Position numbers and translations under genes: made by a program. Below the pieces are notes generated by a model that worked only from the letters and a program-made list of their open reading frames with translations, was not told the origin of the DNA and made no database searches. 64,000 nt of DNA from positions 3,100,001 to 3,164,000 of the forward strand of contig NZ_CP118158.1 in NCBI RefSeq assembly GCF_028747785.1. Reading direction: 5' to 3'. Origin of the DNA: Halosimplex aquaticum. Lineage in GTDB: Archaea > Halobacteriota > Halobacteria > Halobacteriales > Haloarculaceae. Below, one piece after another: positions 43,664 to 52,595 of the stretch; position 1 is the stretch's first letter, and each line of letters begins with the position of its first letter.

Positions 43664-43736
43664 TGGGGGTAGATGGGGGATCGTGGGGGTGGGTGGAGTG
43701 GTGGGGGTGGGTGGAGTGGTGGGGGGTGAGTGGGTA
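43664..43736 (+). repeat. G-rich tandem repeat, possible G-quadruplex
   Basis: The 18-base unit gtgggggtgggtggagtg occurs twice in tandem (about 43684-43719) inside a longer stretch of G-runs of three to six. The strand has enough G-runs to form a quadruplex. It lies between the convergent DUF3054 and small DUF7331-like genes. Confidence 0.7.
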
Positions 43737-43805
43737 GCGATCAGGCTGTCCCACGATAGGGGAGGGAGCGCTCGCTCGTGGCGGGACCTGTCCGTCGGTC
43801 CATCG

Positions 43806-43976
43806 TCAACACGATTCCTCTACTGGAACGGCTTCCGTGGACTGGATCCACGCTTCGTGGTTCTCGCGGTCGTAGATGACGAACTCCTCGTCGCCGATGT
43901 TGAGTTCGGCGTACCGCGGCCGCTCCTCGCCCGTTGCGTGCCGTCCGTCGCTGTCGTCCGTGGCGTTTGGCGTCAT
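43806..43976 (-). CDS. Small acidic protein, DUF7331-like
   Basis: 56 aa: MTPNATDDSDGRHATGEERP then a conserved core PRYAELNIGDEEFVIYDRENHEAWIQS. Small haloarchaeal proteins with the pattern YxEL...VIYDRENxxAWIQS are common and uncharacterised. An in-frame ATG at 44042 would add 22 residues; it has a strong ggaggtg ribosome-binding match five bases upstream and a TATA-like box near 44069-44075, but the extension looks unlike the family. Both starts are reported; the core is secure. Confidence 0.78.
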   Translation of the reverse strand: MTPNATDDSDGRHATGEERPRYAELNIGDEEFVIYDRENHEAWIQSTEAVPVEESC

Positions 43977-44042
43977 GGTGTCTCGAGTCGGTCCGCGCCG
44001 GCTCGCTGTCCCTCCGGACCTCTCTTTCCAGTGGGATACCAT

Positions 44043-44481
44043 AAGCGCACCTCCTCGAATATCACATCGTATAATGGGGGAGAGAATCCATCTCGATACG
44101 TTGTGTGGTCGATCTGTCCGTTCGCTGGTCGGCCGACCCGATCGCGAGACCGCTCCGGTTCTCCGCGGTGATACCGTCGGTCGCCGCCGATGGACGTCGA
44201 CTGTTGCGGAGCCCACAACACGCCGCCCGCGAACCGACAGGCCGACCCCGGAGCGTTTCTCCGCCGGTAGTTCGGCCGTCGATGGACTGCGGTGGACCGA
44301 ATTCCGTCGATATCGACATCCTCGGAGGGTGCGCGCGCCCGAAATCGGTTGAAATTACATCCATAAGTTATGGGAATTATTCCTAATGCCTTCAGAGCAA
44401 ATATGCAGGGGTGACGAGAAATGATAGAGGATGGATTTGGGAAACACTTATGTATTACTGCCCTGTATTTTATGATAGATT
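44043..44481. other. Intergenic region, AT-rich at its right end
   Basis: 439 bases between divergent small genes. The left part is GC-rich without a credible gene. From about 44345 to 44481 the DNA becomes AT-rich and holds a palindrome (ggaattattcc, 44369-44379) and several TATA-like strings; it is probably the control region of the small membrane protein gene at 44482. Confidence 0.55.
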
Positions 44482-44697
44482 ATGACGCGATACTACGACC
44501 TCGTTCTCGGCCTCATCCCGCTCGCACTCGGTGGAATCGCGGCGCTCCTCACCGTCTTCGGATTCACGCTCACGACCGCCGTCCTGCCCGCGTCCTTCGT
44601 CGCCGTCGGTCTCATCGGCCACGCGATGTTCGTCAACGGCCCCGTCGACGACGCCCGCCCGGCGGCCGACGACGGCGGCTTCCAGCCCGCCGACTGA
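44482..44697 (+). CDS. Small two-helix membrane protein, haloarchaeal
   Basis: 71 aa. Two hydrophobic segments (YYDLVLGLIPLALGGIAALLTVFG and TAVLPASFVAVGLIGHAMFVNG) with a short acidic tail. Proteins of this length and pattern are widespread in haloarchaea, function unknown. ATG 44482 is preceded by a TATA-like ttatgta about 30 bp upstream. The neighbouring upstream region is unusually AT-rich. Confidence 0.82.
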   Translation: MTRYYDLVLGLIPLALGGIAALLTVFGFTLTTAVLPASFVAVGLIGHAMFVNGPVDDARPAADDGGFQPAD

Positions 44698-44794
44698 CCG
44701 GCTCCGTTTCTCTCTACGACGCTTCTCTCCGTTCTCTCACGCTTCTCGATGGGATTCCCCCACGCCTTTACTCGCGCTCGCCCTACCGGCGGGT

Positions 44795-45796
44795 ATGACC
44801 GACGGAACCGCACTGTTTCTGTCGAGCGACGACGTGACGGGGCTCGCGACGCCCGCCGAGTACGTCGACGCGGTTCGAGAGGGGTACCGCCAGCGCGGCG
44901 AGGGCGCGCCGGCTCGCCCGCGGACGCGACTGTTCGGCGGCGACCCGCCGGGGATGCTCACCGGCTACACCGCGATGCTCCCGGAGACCGGCGCGATGGG
45001 CGGGTACATGTACACCGGCGGCTTCGGCTCCGGCGACGCCCACTTCGTCCTCCCCCTGTTCGACGCCGACTCCGGCGCGCCGCTGGCGGTCTTCGACGGC
45101 GCGAGCCTGAACCCCTTCAAGACCGGCGCGACCGGCGCGGTCGGTATCGACGCCCTCGCGCGCGAGGACGCGACCGACCTCGCCCTGATCGGAAGCGGCG
45201 CGCAGGCCCGCGGCCAGCTCCGCGCGGCCGTCACCGTCCGCGACTTCGAGACCGTCCGCGTCTTCTCGCCGACCCGCGAGCACCGCGAGGCGTTCGCCGA
45301 CGAGATGGACGGAGAAGTGGACCCCGCCGTCCGCGCCGTCGAGTCGAGCGACGCCGCGGTCGACGGCGCCGACGTGGTGATCACCGCGACGAACGCCTCC
45401 GAGCCGGTCTTCGACGGCGACGCGCTCGCCGACGGCGCGCACGTCACCTGCATGGGACAGTACGACCCGGAGAAGCGGGAAGTCGACGCGGAGACGGTCG
45501 CGCGGGCGAAGTACGTCCCCGACCTCCGCGAGCGCGTCGAGCGCGACGCCGGCGCCTACCTGCTCGCCCGCGAGGAGGGCGCCATCGGCGACGACCACGT
45601 CCACGCCGAACTGGGCGAGGTCGTCGCTGGCGTCGAACCCGGCCGCGAGGCCGCCGACGAGGTGACCCTGTTCGACAGCGGCGGGACGGCTATCGAGACG
45701 GTCGCCGCCGCGCACATGTGCTACGAGCAGGCGCGCGAGGCGGGCCTCGGCCGGGAGATCGAGTTCCTGCCCGCGAGCGAAGCGTTCGAATCGTAG
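44795..45796 (+). CDS. Ornithine cyclodeaminase family protein
   Basis: 333 aa, mu-crystallin/ornithine cyclodeaminase/alanine dehydrogenase fold. Rossmann motif LALIGSGAQARGQLRAA, TGATGAVGIDALAR, DVVITATNASEPVFDGD, and an EVGKG-like HAELGEVVAGVEPGREAADEVTLFDSGGTA block. Members include NAD-dependent ornithine cyclodeaminase and archaeal alanine dehydrogenase; the substrate is not decided here. ATG 44795 has a TATA-like ctttact about 28 bp upstream. Confidence 0.9.
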   Translation: MTDGTALFLSSDDVTGLATPAEYVDAVREGYRQRGEGAPARPRTRLFGGDPPGMLTGYTAMLPETGAMGGYMYTGGFGSGDAHFVLPLFDADSGAPLAVFDGASLNPFKTGATGAVGIDALAREDATDLALIGSGAQARGQLRAAVTVRDFETVRVFSPTREHREAFADEMDGEVDPAVRAVESSDAAVDGADVVITATNASEPVFDGDALADGAHVTCMGQYDPEKREVDAETVARAKYVPDLRERVERDAGAYLLAREEGAIGDDHVHAELGEVVAGVEPGREAADEVTLFDSGGTAIETVAAAHMCYEQAREAGLGREIEFLPASEAFES

Positions 45797-46195
45797 CTGA
45801 GGGCGATCAACGGCAGACTCAACGATTAACTGCGGTGGCGCGCGCTGTCGCGCGCTTTCATGCGCGCGACGAAGCCGTGCGAGGGATGAGAAGCGCAGCC
45901 TGCGAGCATCGCAATCGGCTGGGGAGGGGTGTGGCCGTCTGCGGTGCTGTGCGGGGCGGTCGCTGTTGCGGTGTTGTTCCGTCCCTGGTGGACTGAAAGG
46001 GCGAGGGGGGCTCGCGTTCATCTAGTCGTCTGAGCGACCCCTACCCGAGCGACCGCAGGTCGCGAGGGTATGTCGCGCAGCGACCGCGAGCGCGCCGAGG
46101 GCTTTCAACTCTCAGCGGACGCTACGGTTGCGGTCACTCCGAGCGAGCGCGTCGAGGGCTTTCATCGCTCGTCAGTGCGGTCGCGTTCGATCGTT
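45797..46195. other. Intergenic region occupied by repeat R1 copy B
   Basis: 399 bases between convergent genes. 45833-46170 is the inverted partner of the block at 18684-18995; the gaaagccctcg block occurs twice within it (near 46096 and 46156, minus strand). No credible gene is seen. Confidence 0.7.
45833..46170 (-). repeat. Dispersed intergenic repeat R1, copy B
   Basis: On the minus strand it shows the same ordered blocks as copy A: gatgaaagccctcg, tgaacgcga, ctcgccctttcagtcc, cacagcaccgc, cctccccagccgatt, tcatccctcgcacggcttcg, gcgcgcgccaccg. Extra spacer DNA between blocks makes it longer than copy A. Confidence 0.75.
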
Positions 46196-46501
46196 TCAGT
46201 AGTCCGGCGGGACGTAGAGGTTGAGCGTCTCCAGGGGCTCGTCGCCGTCGTTTTCGATCTCGTGAGTCTCCCCGGCCTCGATGACGAGCAGGTCGCCGGC
46301 CTCGAACCGCACCTCTCCCCCGTCGACGGTCGCGCGGCCCTCCCCCGACGCGACGTAACACCACTGGTCGCTCTCGGCGTGGAAGTTGTCCGGGCCGCCC
46401 GTGGACTGGCCGGGCGAGAGCGTCATCTGGGCGGCCTGGGCGTCGTCGGTCGTCAGGCGGACGTCGAAGAATCCCTCGAAGTCGAGGCTGGTGCGCTTCA
46501 T
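46196..46501 (-). CDS. Cupin domain protein
   Basis: 101 aa single cupin barrel. Motif 1 is seen in FHAESDQWCYVASGEGRATVDGGEV and motif 2 in FEAGDLLVIEAGETHEIENDGDEPL, giving the usual metal-binding His/Glu/His positions, though the first His pair is reduced to one (NFHAESDQ). Function cannot be assigned: small cupins act as isomerases, dioxygenases or ligand sensors. It is 30 bases downstream of the TetR gene in the same direction and may share its transcript. Confidence 0.87.
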   Translation of the reverse strand: MKRTSLDFEGFFDVRLTTDDAQAAQMTLSPGQSTGGPDNFHAESDQWCYVASGEGRATVDGGEVRFEAGDLLVIEAGETHEIENDGDEPLETLNLYVPPDY

Positions 46502-46531
46502 GCTCGCCCGTCGGTTCGTGAGCCTACCCCG

Positions 46532-47173
46532 TCAGTTCTCCGGGTCGTCGCGGGCGTAGGCCGCCGGCTCGCGGCCGTCGGTGATGAGGTCGTCGACGAC
46601 GAACGCGGCGAGCTGGTCGCGCATCCGGCGGCTGGCGTGCTCGGCGCCCAGCGTCACCTGGTACATCCGGGCGCCGACGAGCGCGGTGTAGATGGCCTCG
46701 CCGGTGGCCTCGGGGTCGACCTCGCGGAAGACGCCCTCGTCGATGCCGTCGGCGACGATGTCGGCGACCGTCTCGACGTTCTTCTCGTAGTGGACCGACA
46801 GCTTCTCCCGGAACTCCTCGTTGTGGACCGCCTGGACGCGCAGTTCGAGCAGGGCGAGCGCGAACGTCTCGCGGTCCTCCTCGCCGGGCTCGATCACGAA
46901 GCGGTCGATGAACTCCTCCAGGCGCTCCAGCGGTTCCTCGGTCTCGGACTCGGCCAGCCGGTCGCCGATCCAGCCGACGATGTTGTCGACGAACGCGAGC
47001 AACAGCTCCTCTTTCGTGTCGTAGTGGTAGTGCAGCAGCGAGCGGCTCTTGTCGAACTCGTCGGCGATGTCCTGCATCGTGAGGTGGGCGTACCCGTGTT
47101 TACACAGCGCGTGGTACGTCGCGCCCATGATCGCGTCGTGCGTGTCGCCCTGCACGTCCACCTCCGAAGCCAT
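46532..47173 (-). CDS. TetR/AcrR family transcriptional regulator
   Basis: 213 aa. N-terminal helix-turn-helix (IMGATYHALCKHGYAHLTMQDIADEFDKSRSLLHYHYDTKEELLLAFV) and a helical ligand-binding C-terminal domain. It is divergent from the ABC exporter at 47291, with 117 bases between starts, the classic repressor-exporter arrangement. A T-rich box at 47197-47203 about 27 bp upstream supports ATG 47173. The inducer is unknown. Confidence 0.93.
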   Translation of the reverse strand: MASEVDVQGDTHDAIMGATYHALCKHGYAHLTMQDIADEFDKSRSLLHYHYDTKEELLLAFVDNIVGWIGDRLAESETEEPLERLEEFIDRFVIEPGEEDRETFALALLELRVQAVHNEEFREKLSVHYEKNVETVADIVADGIDEGVFREVDPEATGEAIYTALVGARMYQVTLGAEHASRRMRDQLAAFVVDDLITDGREPAAYARDDPEN

Positions 47174-47290
47174 ATCCACGAGTTATCCGGCCCGGGCAAA
47201 AATCTTCCGCGCCCCCGGATCCCGGGCGATCGATCCGCCGGGACTAACAGGAGAGTCAGTCTTATGTGTGGTACACCGATATGGTGTGGC

Positions 47291-49231
47291 ATGGCACCGG
47301 GTGGCCCCGACGACGACGAGTTCGAGGAGTTGCGCGCAGAGGAGTCGAACGCGATGGTCAGGCTGTTCGGCGAGTACGGCCGCGGCCAGCGGACGCGGTT
47401 CGCGGTCGGCGGGCTGGCGAGCGTCTTCTCGACGCTGATGGAACTGGTCCCCGCGTTCCTGCTCGGGGTCGCGATCGACTCGTTTCTCGCCGCCGACCAG
47501 CCGTTCCGGCTGCCGTTCGTCCCGCGGTCGTGGCTGCCGTCGGCGCCCGTCGAGCAGTTCGCCTTCCTGATCGGCCTGCTCGCCGCCTCGCACGTCCTCG
47601 GCGCCGCGCTCGGCTGGCTGAACTCCTGGGCCTGGAACGGCTTCGCCCAGCACTTCCAGCACGAGATGCGCGTCGACGCGTACGACGCGATGCAGCGCCG
47701 GGAGCTCTCGTTTTTCGACGACAAGCAGACCGGCGAGGTCATGAGCATCCTGAACAACGACGTCAACCAGCTGGAGGGATTCCTGACGAACAGCCTCAAC
47801 CAGGGCATCGGCATCGTCTTCCGCGTCGGCGGGATGGGCGCCGCGATGTTGCTCATCAACTGGCGACTCGGCATCGTCCCGACGGTCATCATCCCCGCGC
47901 TGGGCTACGCGAGCTACGTCTTCGTCAGGCGGATCCACCCCAAGTACCAGGAGGTCCGCTCGTCTGTCGGGCAGCTCAACTCCCAGCTGGAGAACAACCT
48001 CGGCGGCATCGAGGTCGTCAAGTCCTACACCACCGAGCGCTTCGAGACCGACCGCGTCGAGGCGTCCTCCCGGGAGTACCTCGACGCTCAGTGGGACGCC
48101 ATCACGACGCGCATCGCCTTCTGGCCGACGCTGCGGCTGGTGACCGCCGCCGGCTACACCGCCACCTTCCTCGTCGGCGGCTACTGGGTGATGGTCAACC
48201 GCGGCATCGTCGCGGAGCCGCTCCCCTTCTTCAACGGCGCCCTGACGGCCGGGACGCTCGTCGTCTTCCTCTCCTATTCCCGGCGGTTCGTCTACCCGAT
48301 GCGCCAGTTCGGCCAGATCATCAACGACTACCAGTACGCCGAGGCCGCCGGCGAGCGCATCGTCGGCCTGCTCGACACGCCCTCGGGCGTCACCGACCGC
48401 CCCGACGCGGTCGAACTCGACGGGCTGGAGGGGGCCGTCGAGTACGACGACGTGTCCTTCGCCTACGACACCGAGGACGGCGAGGAGCAGGTGCTCGACG
48501 GCGTCTCCTTCGAGGTCGACCCCGGCGAGATGGTCGGCCTCGTCGGCCCCACCGGCGCCGGCAAGACGACCCTGATGAAACTCCTCCTGCGCCTCTACGA
48601 CGTGGACGACGGGGCCGTCCGCGTCGACGGGACTGACGTGCGCGACGTGACCCTCCGCAGCCTCCGCCAGTCGATCGGCTACGTGAGCCAGGAGCCGTAC
48701 CTGTTCTACGGCACGGTCCGGGAGAACATCGCCTACGGCATCCCCGACGCCGACGACGAGGACGTCGAGGCGGCGGCGAAGGTCGCCGGCGCCCACGAGT
48801 TCGTCGTCGACCTGGAGGACGGCTACGACACGAAGGTCGGCGAGCGCGGCGTGAAGCTCTCGGGCGGCCAGCGCCAGCGCGTCTCCATCGCGCGGGCGGT
48901 GCTCAAGGACCCGGACGTCCTCGTCCTCGACGAGGCGACCAGCCACGTCGACAACGAGACCGAGGCCGTCATCCAGAACAGCCTCGACGACCTCATCGAG
49001 GACCGCACCGCCTTCGCGATCGCCCATCGCCTCTCGACCGTCCGCCACGCCGACACCATCCTCGTCATGGACGACGGCGAACTCGTCGAGCAGGGCACCC
49101 ACGAGGACCTGCTCGCCGAAGACGGGCTCTACGCGACGCTCTGGAGCGTCCAGGTCGGCGAGATCGACGCGCTCCCCGAGGAGTTTATCCAGCGGACGGC
49201 CGAGCGAGAGCAGGCCGGGCTGGACGACTGA
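47291..49231 (+). CDS. ABC exporter, fused membrane and ATPase domains (MsbA/MDR-like)
   Basis: 646 aa half-transporter that dimerises. Six membrane segments between residues about 35 and 325, coupling helix region HEMRVDAYDAMQRRELSFFDDKQTGEVMS, then the ATPase with Walker A GPTGAGKTT, Q-loop YVSQEPYLF, signature LSGGQRQR, Walker B VLVLDEATS and H-switch IAHRLS. The family exports lipids, peptides or drugs. Start ATG 47291 (MAPGG) is preferred to ATG 47264 because a cttatg box lies about 28 bp upstream. It is paired with the divergent TetR gene. Confidence 0.94.
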   Translation: MAPGGPDDDEFEELRAEESNAMVRLFGEYGRGQRTRFAVGGLASVFSTLMELVPAFLLGVAIDSFLAADQPFRLPFVPRSWLPSAPVEQFAFLIGLLAASHVLGAALGWLNSWAWNGFAQHFQHEMRVDAYDAMQRRELSFFDDKQTGEVMSILNNDVNQLEGFLTNSLNQGIGIVFRVGGMGAAMLLINWRLGIVPTVIIPALGYASYVFVRRIHPKYQEVRSSVGQLNSQLENNLGGIEVVKSYTTERFETDRVEASSREYLDAQWDAITTRIAFWPTLRLVTAAGYTATFLVGGYWVMVNRGIVAEPLPFFNGALTAGTLVVFLSYSRRFVYPMRQFGQIINDYQYAEAAGERIVGLLDTPSGVTDRPDAVELDGLEGAVEYDDVSFAYDTEDGEEQVLDGVSFEVDPGEMVGLVGPTGAGKTTLMKLLLRLYDVDDGAVRVDGTDVRDVTLRSLRQSIGYVSQEPYLFYGTVRENIAYGIPDADDEDVEAAAKVAGAHEFVVDLEDGYDTKVGERGVKLSGGQRQRVSIARAVLKDPDVLVLDEATSHVDNETEAVIQNSLDDLIEDRTAFAIAHRLSTVRHADTILVMDDGELVEQGTHEDLLAEDGLYATLWSVQVGEIDALPEEFIQRTAEREQAGLDD

Positions 49232-49268
49232 CCGGTCGACCGGGGGCGCCCGCCACGACGGCGCCCGC

Positions 49269-51209
49269 TCACACGTCGGCGCGCTCGTTTTCCGCGTCGT
49301 CGTGTTCGTTCTCCGGGTCGTCTCCCTGCTCGTTCTCCGGACTGTCTCCGCGCTCTCGCCTCACCCCGGCGGCCCCCTCGACGACGTCGACGCCGGAGAA
49401 GACGACCTTCGCGCCGGGCGACCGCTGGCGCGCTTCGCCTTCACGCTCGACTTCGGCCCCGTCGCCGCCGTCCGTGACGCCGAGGTCGCTGTCGGTCATC
49501 GCGACGTCCCAGCCGTGTGCGCGGGCGACGGCGTCGACGATGGCGAGCCCGAGGCCGGTGCCGTCCTCGGCGGTAGTGTAGGCGTACTCGAAGACCTGCT
49601 CGCGGTCCGCGGGCGGGACGCCGGGGCCGTCGTCGGCGACGAAGAAGCCGTCGTCCGTCCGGCCGACGGTGACGGTCACCGACGGGCCGGCGTGGTCGAG
49701 CGCGTTCCGGTAGAGGTTCTCGAAGACGGACTGCAGCCGCGTCGCGTCGGCGTAGACCCGCATCTCGGCCTCGGGCGTCACCTCCAGGGTCGCCTCGCCC
49801 GTCTCGGTCGTCTCCCAGGCGTCGCGGGCGACGGTGGCGAGGTCGACCCGCTCGCGGTCCTCGATCGTCTCGCCTTCCCGCGCCAGGGTGAGCGTGTCCT
49901 GGACGATCTGGTCCATCCGTTCGAGCGCCTCGGTCGCCTTCGCCAGGTGCTCGTCCCCGCCTCCCTCCCTGGCGATCTGGACCCGCCCGTGGGCGACGTT
50001 GAGCGGGTTCCGGAGGTCGTGGCTGAGCGTGCTCGCGAACCGCTCACGCTGCGTGGTCTGCTGTTCGAGGTCGCGGACGCGCTGGCGGTCCTCGGTCACG
50101 TCCCGGAGGACGAGCGTGTACCCCTCGACCGTCCCCCTGACCGTCAGCGGGGACGCCGTGACGTGGTACTCCCGGACGCGCCCGTCTTCGAACCGGGTGA
50201 ACGACGGGACGAACGGCCCGGGCACCGCTCGGTCGACGCTCTCGTCGGTCGTCTCCGCCACGGCGGCCACGCTTGCCCCGGCGGCCGCGCTCGTCCCGGC
50301 GGACGCCCGCTCAGTCGCGTTCTCGGCGTCGTCACTCGCTTCGCGGGTCTCGACGAGCTCGGGGATCACCGCGTCGATGTGGCCTCCCTCGTGACCGACC
50401 AGTTCCGGGAAGGCGGCGGTGGCGCTCCGGTTGTAGTCGAGCAAGCGCCGCTCGCTGTCGACGACGACGACGGCGTCGTCGAGGATCTCGAGGACCGTCT
50501 CGCGGGCGAGCGGCGCGAGGTCGAACAGCTGGTGGCGGAACACCGCCCAGGACGCCAGCGCGAGCGACCAGGTCGACCCGACCACCAGTGCGCCGTCGAG
50601 CGGTCCCGGGAGGACGCCGAAGAACCAGGCGTTGAGGACGAGGAACGACGAGAGGTAGCCGACGAACAGCGCGGCCGTCTGGGTGCGCCGGACGCCCGAG
50701 CCGAAGAGGAGGTACGCGCCGAGCAGTCCGAGGACGCCGTAGTAGACCAGCGTCTGCGGCAGGAAGAACCCGAACGCGAGCGCCGTCGGCTCGGCCGTGA
50801 CGTAGGGGAACGGCGTGGCGGTGAACTCGTAGCCGCTCCAGACGAGGTGGTGGTAGGTGTTGGTGGCCTGCAAGGCGACGTAGACGGCGTAGGCCCCGCA
50901 GATCGCTGCGATCGCGGCACGCGGTATCCGCCGGAGGTTCCCGGTGTACGCGAGCGCGAAGAGGAACCACGCGAGCGGGATCAGCGTCGCCACCGCGCTG
51001 TGGACGCCGAAGAGCGCGACCGAGAGGGCGCGCGTCGCAGCCAGTAGCTCGCCAAGCACGAACGCCCCCGTCAGCGCGTAGAGCGCCGCAACACCGGCGA
51101 ACAAACGCCCTGGGACGCTCCCGTCGTCGTCCCACAGCCAGACGGCGACCGTCGCGGCGACGAGCGTCGAGACGGCGACGAGCCCGAGGTAGACGCTCTC
51201 AGAAACCAC
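49269..51209 (-). CDS. Membrane sensor histidine kinase with N-terminal seven-helix domain
   Basis: 646 aa. Seven hydrophobic segments in residues 1-225 (the 7TM N-terminal sensor type), a PAS-like domain (ETVLEILDDAVVVVDSERRLLDYN...), an acidic Ala-rich loop, then HisKA with phosphorylated His in FASTLSHDLRNPLN and a HATPase domain with N-box ENLYRNALDHAG, G1 FFVADDGPGVPP and G2 TGLGLAIVDAVARAHGW. The C-terminal 45 residues are acidic with repeated PENE units. GTG 51209 start is backed by a tattat box about 27 bp upstream. No response regulator gene is adjacent. Confidence 0.92.
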   Translation of the reverse strand: MVSESVYLGLVAVSTLVAATVAVWLWDDDGSVPGRLFAGVAALYALTGAFVLGELLAATRALSVALFGVHSAVATLIPLAWFLFALAYTGNLRRIPRAAIAAICGAYAVYVALQATNTYHHLVWSGYEFTATPFPYVTAEPTALAFGFFLPQTLVYYGVLGLLGAYLLFGSGVRRTQTAALFVGYLSSFLVLNAWFFGVLPGPLDGALVVGSTWSLALASWAVFRHQLFDLAPLARETVLEILDDAVVVVDSERRLLDYNRSATAAFPELVGHEGGHIDAVIPELVETREASDDAENATERASAGTSAAAGASVAAVAETTDESVDRAVPGPFVPSFTRFEDGRVREYHVTASPLTVRGTVEGYTLVLRDVTEDRQRVRDLEQQTTQRERFASTLSHDLRNPLNVAHGRVQIAREGGGDEHLAKATEALERMDQIVQDTLTLAREGETIEDRERVDLATVARDAWETTETGEATLEVTPEAEMRVYADATRLQSVFENLYRNALDHAGPSVTVTVGRTDDGFFVADDGPGVPPADREQVFEYAYTTAEDGTGLGLAIVDAVARAHGWDVAMTDSDLGVTDGGDGAEVEREGEARQRSPGAKVVFSGVDVVEGAAGVRRERGDSPENEQGDDPENEHDDAENERADV

Positions 51210-51349
51210 GATGTCTCATACACGGGGTGCCGTGATAATAACCTTCCCGCCGGTTAACACGGCGCCGCGTTCCCGCCGGTCAGCACGGCGCCGCGCGGCC
51301 TCGCGGCGGACCGACGAACCCAAGCGGCCGGAGCCGCGAGACACGGGCG

Positions 51350-52582
51350 ATGAACGTCCGGTTCCTGGGCGGGGCGCGCGAGGTCGGTCGCAGTGCCGTC
51401 CTCGTCAACGACCGACTCCTCCTCGATTACGGGCTGTTGACCGGCAACCCGCCCCGGTTTCCGGTCGAACGCGTCGAGCCGGAGGCGGTCGTGGTCTCCC
51501 ACGGCCACCTCGACCACGTCGGCGCCGTCCCCTCGCTGTGCTCGGGCGACCGCCGGCCGCCCATCCACTGGACGCCGCCGACCCGGGAACTCGCGCTGAC
51601 GCTCGCTCGCGACACCCTCAAGCTCCACGGCGGGACCTACGACTGCCCGTTCACGGAGACCGAGGTCCGCCGGGTCACGCAGGTCTCCGAGACCCACGGC
51701 TACCGCGAGTCCTTCGAGGCCGCGGGCCACGAGGTCACCTTCTACAACGCCGGCCACATCCCCGGGAGCGCCCACGTCCTCGTCGACGACGGCGACACCA
51801 GGCTGCTCTACACCTCGGACTTCCACACGGACGATCAACGGCTCGTGTCCGGAACCACCGCCCGCCCCGACGCCGACGTGGTGCTCTGCGAGTCGACCTA
51901 CTCGGACGTCGAACACGAGGACCGCGCGGCCATCGAGGACCGCTTCGCCGAGAGCGTCCGCACCACGGTCTGGCAGGGCGGCACCGTCGTCGTCCCGGCC
52001 TTCGCGATCGGTCGCACCCAGGAGATGCTGCTCGTCTGCGAGGCCCACGATATCGACTGCTACGTCGACGGGATGGGCAAACAGGTCACGCGGATGCTCG
52101 GGCGCCACCCCGAGTTCGTCCGCGACGCCGACGCGCTCCAGCGAGCGACGTCGGCGGCCCGCTTCGTCGACGGCCGCGACGGCCAGCGCCGGCGCATCGC
52201 CGACCAGAACACCGTGATCGTGACCACGAGCGGGATGCTCTCGGGCGGCCCGGCGATGACGTACATCCCCGCGACCCGGTCGAGTCCGACGAACAAGGTC
52301 ACGATGACGGGCTACCAGGTCGAGGGCACGCCCGGACGGGACCTCCTGGAGACCGGGAGCGCCGAGATCGACGGCCGGCGGATGCCCGTCAGCGCACAGG
52401 TCGAGTCCTACGACTTCTCCGCGCACGCCGACCGCGACGGCCTGTTCGAATTCCTCGACGCCTACCGCGACGCGCGGGTCCTCGTCAACCACGGCGACCG
52501 CTGCGAGGCCTTCGCCGCCGAGCTGGACGGAGACGGGTTCGAGGCGTCGGCCCCGGCGGTCGGGGAGACGGTCGAGATCTGA
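51350..52582 (+). CDS. MBL-fold beta-CASP ribonuclease (aCPSF/RNase J-like)
   Basis: 410 aa. Metallo-beta-lactamase motif 2 SHGHLDHVG, motif 3 in NAGHIPGSAH, motif 4 LLYTSDFHTDD, beta-CASP motif A ESTYSD, motif B VVPAFAIGRTQEML and motif C with the final His in DFSAHADRDGLFEF. These are RNA endo/exonucleases of mRNA decay or 3' processing. No KH domains are present, so it is the short archaeal aCPSF2-like type. ATG 51350. Monocistronic. Confidence 0.92.
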   Translation: MNVRFLGGAREVGRSAVLVNDRLLLDYGLLTGNPPRFPVERVEPEAVVVSHGHLDHVGAVPSLCSGDRRPPIHWTPPTRELALTLARDTLKLHGGTYDCPFTETEVRRVTQVSETHGYRESFEAAGHEVTFYNAGHIPGSAHVLVDDGDTRLLYTSDFHTDDQRLVSGTTARPDADVVLCESTYSDVEHEDRAAIEDRFAESVRTTVWQGGTVVVPAFAIGRTQEMLLVCEAHDIDCYVDGMGKQVTRMLGRHPEFVRDADALQRATSAARFVDGRDGQRRRIADQNTVIVTTSGMLSGGPAMTYIPATRSSPTNKVTMTGYQVEGTPGRDLLETGSAEIDGRRMPVSAQVESYDFSAHADRDGLFEFLDAYRDARVLVNHGDRCEAFAAELDGDGFEASAPAVGETVEI

Positions 52583-52595
52583 CCGCCCGCGTCGC

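Noticed and set aside
44062-44364. A 100-aa minus-strand frame starting MDVISTDFGRAHPP
   Set aside because: No TATA box at useful distance, low-complexity composition and no recognised pattern; treated as intergenic.
46070-47290. A 400-residue N-terminal extension of the ABC exporter frame
   Set aside because: It is antisense to the cupin and TetR genes and reads repeat DNA; the TATA-supported ATG at 47291 gives the normal length.
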